In this document: positions 59,813-64,000 of the stretch, piece by piece
Position numbering within the stretch: position 1 is the first letter of the stretch
How the letters are laid out: the number at the start of each line of letters is the position of its first letter
Assembly: GCA_030584065.1 (NCBI GenBank)
Contig: CP129489.1
Location: 318,797 to 382,796 of the forward strand
Direction of reading: 5' to 3'
Source: Flavobacteriales bacterium
GTDB taxonomy: Bacteria; Bacteroidota; Bacteroidia; Flavobacteriales_F; PHOS-HE28
Length of the DNA: 64,000 nucleotides
The notes under the pieces: model-generated
The model's database searches: none
Seen by the model: the letters and a program-made list of their open reading frames with translations, nothing else
What the model was told of the DNA's origin: nothing
Made by a program: the position numbers and the translations under genes

Positions 59813-60598
59813 TTAGTTGCCGAATCCGCGCACCACGCCGATCACGAGCACGATGCTGGTGAGCAGGGTGATGACCGGGGTGAGGTCCTGCAGGACCTCG
59901 CGGGCGATCTCGGGGTTGGGCTGCACGTACACCACATCATCGCCCTGCATCACGATGTCCGCGTACTTCAGGCCATCGATATCGGACATGTCGAACTGGT
60001 GCACCGTCCGCGAGCCGTCGGGGTGGTGGCGGAAGAGCTTGACGCGGCGGGCATCCCCCCGCCGGGCCACGCCGCCGGCCAGGGCCAGCACCTCCAGCAG
60101 GGTGGTGTTGTTGTTCTCCAGGGTGATCACCCGCGCGTCCCCGCCCTCGCCGGGGAAGACCACCACGCGGCGGTTGGTGACCATCAGCTGCACATAGGGC
60201 TTGTTGTAGTACTTGGCGTAGTTCTCCTCCAGGTACATCTCGGCCTCGCGGATGGTGTAGCCCGAGAGCTTCACCCGGCCCAGCAGGGGCAGCTTGGCCA
60301 GCCCGTCGCTCTCGATGGTGTAGAGGAAGAGGTTGCGGATGGCCATGTTCGCCTCGCGCGTGCCCCCCTCGCTCACCAGGTCGATCATCTTGAAGCCGTC
60401 GTTGGCGAATAGCCTGAACTGCAGCACATCGTTGGGCTGGAGCACCAGGAAGCGGTTATGGATGCCGGTGTCCGGAAAGGCCGCGTAGGCGTGGTCCGTC
60501 GGGGTCTTGAACATGATGTCGCGGTTGACCGTGCAGCCGGTGAGCAGAAGGCCCGCCAGGATGACAGCCGCCGCGAGGGAGCGGAGCGTGCGAAGCAT
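59813..60598 (-). CDS. Wza-like polysaccharide export lipoprotein
   Basis: The product is 261 residues. A lipoprotein signal (LRSLAAAVILAGLLLTGC) places Cys near residue 20. A Poly_export domain (LVLQPNDVLQFRLFAND) and SLBB-type domains (VVVFPGEGGDARVITLENNN, TLLEVLALAGGVARRGDARR) follow. The C-terminal hydrophobic helix (VITLLTSIVLVIGVVRGF) would cross the outer membrane. It is the first gene of the tight minus-strand operon running to uvrA. Confidence 0.92.
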   Translation of the reverse strand: MLRTLRSLAAAVILAGLLLTGCTVNRDIMFKTPTDHAYAAFPDTGIHNRFLVLQPNDVLQFRLFANDGFKMIDLVSEGGTREANMAIRNLFLYTIESDGLAKLPLLGRVKLSGYTIREAEMYLEENYAKYYNKPYVQLMVTNRRVVVFPGEGGDARVITLENNNTTLLEVLALAGGVARRGDARRVKLFRHHPDGSRTVHQFDMSDIDGLKYADIVMQGDDVVYVQPNPEIAREVLQDLTPVITLLTSIVLVIGVVRGFGN

Positions 60599-60605
60599 AA
60601 GTGGC

Positions 60606-60613
60606 CAAATGTA
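60606..60613 (-). promoter_or_regulatory. Bacteroidota -7 element (TACATTTG) of the export operon
   Basis: Exact TAnnTTTG match 7 nt before the wza-like ATG at 60598. Confidence 0.55.
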
Positions 60614-60633
60614 GCGAACGGCCCCGGCGGGCA

Positions 60634-61860
60634 TCAGGCCAGGAGCGATCGGTAGAGCTGTGCGGTGTCCTGCACCAGCCGGGTGTAATGGTAGCGGTCG
60701 CGCACATGCGCCCAGCCGCCGCTGCCCATGCGGCTCCGCAGGGCCTCGTCCATCACCAGGTGGGCCAGGTGGCGCGCCATGCCGGCCGCATCGCCGGATT
60801 CGCTCAGCAGCGCCGTCTCGCCCGGCCGTACCACGTTCTCGATGCCGCCCACCCGCGTGCTCACCACGGGGCGGTTGCTGGCCTGTGCCTCGATTAGGCT
60901 CACCGGGGTGCCCTCGTTGAGGGAGGTGAGCATGACGATGTCCAGCCCGGCGTTCACGATGTCCACCTCCTTGATCCAGCTGGTGAAGGTGACGGTGGCG
61001 CGCCCCACCAGGGGCTTCCCGTTCACGCCATGGCCGAAGCCGTGCCCGTTGAAATAGGGGCCCTGAACCTGGCTCAGGCCCAGTTCATTGGCCCGCTGCT
61101 GCAGCCGGTCCCGCTCCTCGCCATCGCCCACGATGAAGGCGCGCAGCTTGCGGCCGGTGGCGGCCGAGGCCTTGGCCACCACGTCCAGGAAGAGGCCGTG
61201 GTTCTTGATGGGCACCAGGCGGCCGATGATGCCCACCGCGATCTCGTCGTCGGCCACGCCATACACCTTGCGGAAGAGGGCGCGCTTGCGGGCCTGGTCC
61301 TCCTGGAACCGGCTGAGGTCGAAGCCCAAGGGGATGACGGCCACCTTGGATGCCGGGCAGATGCGGTGCTCGTTCACCAGTTCATCCTTCTGCCGCTCGC
61401 TGATGGCGATGATGCGCGTGGACCGCCGGGCGAGGTAGCGCTCGATGCCCTTGTAGAAGGCCGTCCGCACCGGCCCGAAGTAGCTGTGGAAGACGTGGCC
61501 GTGGAAGGTGTGCACGATGGCCTTCACGCCCAGGTCGGCGGCGGCCATGCGGCCCACGGCGCCGGCCTTGGCCGCATGGGTATGCACGATGTCCGGCTTG
61601 AACTCGCGGATCAGCTCCTTGATGCGCCGGTAGGCGCCACGGTCGCGCCACGGGGCCACCTCGCGCTGCAACTCGGGCAGGATCAAGGGCTTAACGCCCA
61701 TGCGTTCCAGGATATGGTGGCTGCCCTCTTCGGTGGCCTCCTGGCTGCCGCCAACCAGCAGCGTCTCGAACTCATCCGGCAGGTACCGCGTGAGGTAGGC
61801 CGCGTTGTGGGTGGGGCCTCCGAGGTTGAAGCGGTTGAGGATGCGAAGGACGCGGGGCAT
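60634..61860 (-). CDS. Family 4 glycosyltransferase
   Basis: The product is 408 residues, GT-B fold. N-terminal features are NRFNLGGPTHNAAYLTRYLP and DIVHTHAAKAGAVGRMAA; C-terminal features are VGIIGRLVPIKNHGLFLDVV, MLTSLNEGTPVSLIEAQASN and VSTRVGGIENVV, with the E-x7-E donor site in NEGTPVSLIEA. It adds a sugar in exopolysaccharide assembly at the cytosolic membrane face. The ATG at 61860 gives the family start. Confidence 0.92.
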   Translation of the reverse strand: MPRVLRILNRFNLGGPTHNAAYLTRYLPDEFETLLVGGSQEATEEGSHHILERMGVKPLILPELQREVAPWRDRGAYRRIKELIREFKPDIVHTHAAKAGAVGRMAAADLGVKAIVHTFHGHVFHSYFGPVRTAFYKGIERYLARRSTRIIAISERQKDELVNEHRICPASKVAVIPLGFDLSRFQEDQARKRALFRKVYGVADDEIAVGIIGRLVPIKNHGLFLDVVAKASAATGRKLRAFIVGDGEERDRLQQRANELGLSQVQGPYFNGHGFGHGVNGKPLVGRATVTFTSWIKEVDIVNAGLDIVMLTSLNEGTPVSLIEAQASNRPVVSTRVGGIENVVRPGETALLSESGDAAGMARHLAHLVMDEALRSRMGSGGWAHVRDRYHYTRLVQDTAQLYRSLLA

Positions 61861-61874
61861 GCGGGCGGGGTGGG

Positions 61875-61882
61875 CGAATGTA
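61875..61882 (-). promoter_or_regulatory. -7 element (TACATTCG)
   Basis: TAnnTTCG match 14 nt before the glycosyltransferase ATG. Confidence 0.45.
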
Positions 61883-61906
61883 GCCGCCGGGCCGCGCTCG
61901 GGGGCC

Positions 61907-63781
61907 TCAGCGGCCGTGGGTTTTCCACCACGAGAGGAAGACGAGCAGGGCATGCACGGTTGCCTGTGCCTGGCCGGGCCGCGCCGAGCGCAGGCGGCGC
62001 CGGATCGGTTCCACCGCCTCCCAGCGGAGACCGGCCGATTCCACCAGGTCGCGCGTCAGCAGCCGGTCCTGCCACGGGGCCAGCGGCCCCAGCAGCAGAT
62101 CGCGCAGCGGCACCTCGAAGCCCTGCTTCCCCCGCTCGAGGACCGAAGCGGGCAAGAGGCCGCCGAAGGCTTCGCGCAGGATGGCCTTGCCCACGCCCGG
62201 GCGCAGCTTCAGCTCCGCCGGCAGGGCGAAGGCGAGCTCCACCACCCGGCGGTCCAGGAAGGGGGTCCGCACCTCCAGCGCATGGGCCATGCTGGTGAGG
62301 TCCACCTTGTGCAGCATGTCGTTCGGCAGCACCGTGCGCACATCGGCCAGCAGATAGCCGTTCAGGCCGGGCATTTGCGCCATGCCCTGGGTCATGCCCA
62401 GGTCGCGGTCATCGAGTTCCATGGGGTGGGCGGCCCGGGGCACCAAGGCGCCCGCATCGCCATCGCTGTCGAACGAGGCCAGGCTCAGCCAGCGCTGCTC
62501 GCGGTGCCCCGAGGCGGCGTTGGCGAAGCGCTCCAGCCTGCGGAAGGCATCGGTGATGGGATTGTTGCGCGAGCGCGGCAGCCTGCGCCAGAGCGGTCCC
62601 AGCGCGATCACGGCCTTCTCCAGCGGTCCGGGCTTGGCCAGGTGCAGCTCGGCCTGGTGCTTCCGGTAGCCGCCGAACACCTCGTCGGCGCCATCGCCGC
62701 TCAGCGCCACGGTGACCTGCTTGCGCGTTTCGCGGCAGAGGATGAAGGAGGGGAGGGCGCTGCTGTCGGCGAAGGGCTCGTCGATGGCCGCGAGCAGGTC
62801 CGTGTAGGCCGCGGCGAGGTCGTCGCGCGTGAGCTTGAAGGTGGTGTGCTCCGATCCGATGCGGCGCGCCACCTCCTCGGCGTAGCGGGTCTCGTCGAAG
62901 TAGGGGTCGTCGGCATAGCCGATGCTGAAGGTGCGCAGGCCCCGCTGGTGCCGGGCGGCAAGGGCGCTCACGATGCTGCTGTCGAGCCCGCCGCTGAGGA
63001 AGGTGCCGATGGGCACATCGCTGATCAAGCGCATGCGCACGGCGTCCTCGAGCAGCTCCCGCAGCTGCGCCACCGGGTCGGGTGGGAGCGGGGTTCGGCG
63101 CGCGGCCTCAGGCAGGTCGTACCAGCGCTCGCGTCGCGTGCCGGCGGCGGTTGCGCGCAGGAGCTCCCCCGGTTCCAGTTTCCGCACGCCCTTCAGGATG
63201 CTCCAGGGCGCCGGGATGTAGTGGTAGGTGAAGTACTGCTGCAGGCTGTGCCGGTCCGGTTCGCCGCGGGCGCCCAGCGCCTTCAGGGCGCGCAGCTCAC
63301 TGGCGAAGCGCAGCAGGCCGTCCTGCTCGCTCCACCACAGGGGCTTCACGCCGAAGCGGTCGCGGGCCAGCAGCAGCTCGTCCTTCTCCGCATCGTGGAT
63401 CGCCAGCGCGAAGAAGCCGTTGAGCTCGTGCAGGAAGGCTTCGCCCTTCACGGCGAAGAGGCGCAGCACCACTTCGGTGTCGGTGCGGCTGCGGAAGGCG
63501 TGGCCGGCCGCCTCGAGCTGCGCGCGCAGCTCCTGGAAGTTGAAGACCTCGCCGTTGAAGGCGATGGTGTAACGGCCGCCATCGTCGGTGAAGGGCTGGT
63601 GCCCCGCCGCGCTGGTGTCGATGATGCTCAGGCGGCGATGGCCCAGCACGGCGTTCCCCTTGCGGTAGGTGCCTTCATCATCCGGGCCGCGATGCGCCAG
63701 GCAGGCCAGCGCTTCGCCGATGCGGTCATCGACCGGGGGCCGGCCGCTGCCGAGGTGGTATGAACCGGCGATGCCGCACAC
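61907..63781 (-). CDS. Asparagine synthetase (glutamine-hydrolysing), AsnB-type
   Basis: The product is 624 residues. I chose the GTG at 63779-63781 because it places the catalytic Cys at position 2 (MCGIAGSYHLG), as required after Met removal; no ATG gives this. The glutaminase domain continues with LAHRGPDDEGTYR, HRRLSIIDTSAAGHQP and AFNGEVFNFQELR. The synthetase domain has the PP-loop LSGGLDSSIVSALAA and ALSGDGADEVFGGY. In exopolysaccharide loci such enzymes often amidate sugar acids. It lies 46 bp before the GT4 gene. Confidence 0.93.
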   Translation of the reverse strand: MCGIAGSYHLGSGRPPVDDRIGEALACLAHRGPDDEGTYRKGNAVLGHRRLSIIDTSAAGHQPFTDDGGRYTIAFNGEVFNFQELRAQLEAAGHAFRSRTDTEVVLRLFAVKGEAFLHELNGFFALAIHDAEKDELLLARDRFGVKPLWWSEQDGLLRFASELRALKALGARGEPDRHSLQQYFTYHYIPAPWSILKGVRKLEPGELLRATAAGTRRERWYDLPEAARRTPLPPDPVAQLRELLEDAVRMRLISDVPIGTFLSGGLDSSIVSALAARHQRGLRTFSIGYADDPYFDETRYAEEVARRIGSEHTTFKLTRDDLAAAYTDLLAAIDEPFADSSALPSFILCRETRKQVTVALSGDGADEVFGGYRKHQAELHLAKPGPLEKAVIALGPLWRRLPRSRNNPITDAFRRLERFANAASGHREQRWLSLASFDSDGDAGALVPRAAHPMELDDRDLGMTQGMAQMPGLNGYLLADVRTVLPNDMLHKVDLTSMAHALEVRTPFLDRRVVELAFALPAELKLRPGVGKAILREAFGGLLPASVLERGKQGFEVPLRDLLLGPLAPWQDRLLTRDLVESAGLRWEAVEPIRRRLRSARPGQAQATVHALLVFLSWWKTHGR

Positions 63782-63793
63782 GAGAGGAAGGAT

Positions 63794-63838
63794 GAAAGCG
63801 GAAAGCTGAAATCGGCCGCGTTTCAGCTTTCCGCTTTC
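63794..63838. terminator. Strong 18-bp stem hairpin between lpd and asparagine synthetase
   Basis: GAAAGCGGAAAGCTGAAA and its exact complement TTTCAGCTTTCCGCTTTC enclose a 9-nt loop. A partial third copy (GTTTCAGCTTTAC) follows at 63841-63853 and runs into the lpd stop. It probably ends lpd transcription; it could also be a dispersed repeat. Confidence 0.55.
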
Positions 63839-63849
63839 GTGTTTCAGCT

Positions 63850-64000
63850 TTACAGATGAATCACCTCGCCGTAGGCCGCTGCGGCCGCCTCCATGATCGC
63901 CTCGCTCATGGTGGGGTGCGGGTGCACAGTCTTGATGATCTCGTGGCCCGTGGTCTCCAGCTTGCGGATGCTCACGCATTCGGCGATCATCTCCGTCACG
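63850..64000 (-). CDS. lpdA: Dihydrolipoyl dehydrogenase (E3), C-terminal end
   Basis: Only the last 49 codons are in the window. They read VTEMIAECVSIRKLETTG, then HEIIKTVHPHPTMSEAIMEA and AAAAYGEVIHL. The HPHPTMSEA segment holds the conserved HPT and Glu of the E3 active site at the dimer interface. It is shared by 2-oxo acid dehydrogenase complexes and may serve the E1 at 35428-37473. The start lies beyond the right end. Confidence 0.92.
   Translation of the reverse strand, partial: VTEMIAECVSIRKLETTGHEIIKTVHPHPTMSEAIMEAAAAAYGEVIHL

Noticed and set aside
57875..60412. 845-codon plus-strand open frame opposite the wzc- and wza-like genes
   Set aside because: Antisense to two well-recognised genes; its composition is that of a complement frame.
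1..64000. CRISPR arrays, rRNA or tRNA genes
   Set aside because: No regularly spaced direct repeats and no recognisable rRNA or tRNA sequences were seen on reading; a dedicated search (tRNAscan, Infernal) was not possible here.

Overview
The window looks like a high-GC member of the Bacteroidota, probably the Flavobacteriales. The grounds are several secreted proteins ending in a type IX secretion (Por/T9SS) C-terminal domain, a DUF6090 protein, a fused E1 dehydrogenase, poor Shine-Dalgarno sequences, and repeated matches to the Bacteroidota -7 promoter element (TAnnTTTG and close variants) directly upstream of start codons. No rRNA, tRNA or CRISPR array was seen.

Positions 1-5300 are an accessory segment, visibly less GC-rich than the rest. 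A GrpE-like gene is cut by a complete IS3-family (IS407-group) element with a 4-bp target duplication. It is followed by an Hsp70-family gene and a TerB-like gene overlapping it by four bases. Then come the first 22 codons of a type I restriction methylase (hsdM) and a small membrane protein. Positions 5300-8000 hold two ~200-bp direct repeats flanking the start of a GH97 glycosidase gene and a RelE/ParE toxin-antitoxin pair. A second IS407-group element has cut off the toxin's last 17 residues.

Positions 8000-12100 carry an AraC regulator, a probable redox operon and a class V aminotransferase. Positions 12100-25700 are mostly secreted proteins, plus a ChaN-like protein, an RRM protein, and a 896-residue DUF4062-STAND ATPase-TPR protein that resembles NLR-like defence proteins. 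Positions 26000-28300 are the ferrous iron operon (feoA, feoB and a Cys-rich peptide). A frameshifted REP-associated transposase with REP-like palindromes follows.

Positions 29000-51100 hold DUF6090, MgtC/DUF4010, two inverted FG-GAP/ASPIC paralogues, a fused 2-oxo acid dehydrogenase E1, and a run of five envelope genes (GT2, methyltransferase, GT39-like, LTA-synthase-like, DAG kinase-like). A lemA-TPM-TPM operon comes after further secreted proteins. Positions 51100-63800 on the minus strand are exopolysaccharide genes: asparagine synthetase, GT4, then wza-like, wzc-like, rfbC, a wecA-like gene, a lytic transglycosylase, uvrA and a LOG-family gene in tight succession. The window ends inside lpd.

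The best candidates for an unusual system are the GrpE/Hsp70/TerB module beside the hsdM remnant, and the DUF4062-STAND protein. Neither function is demonstrated by sequence alone.
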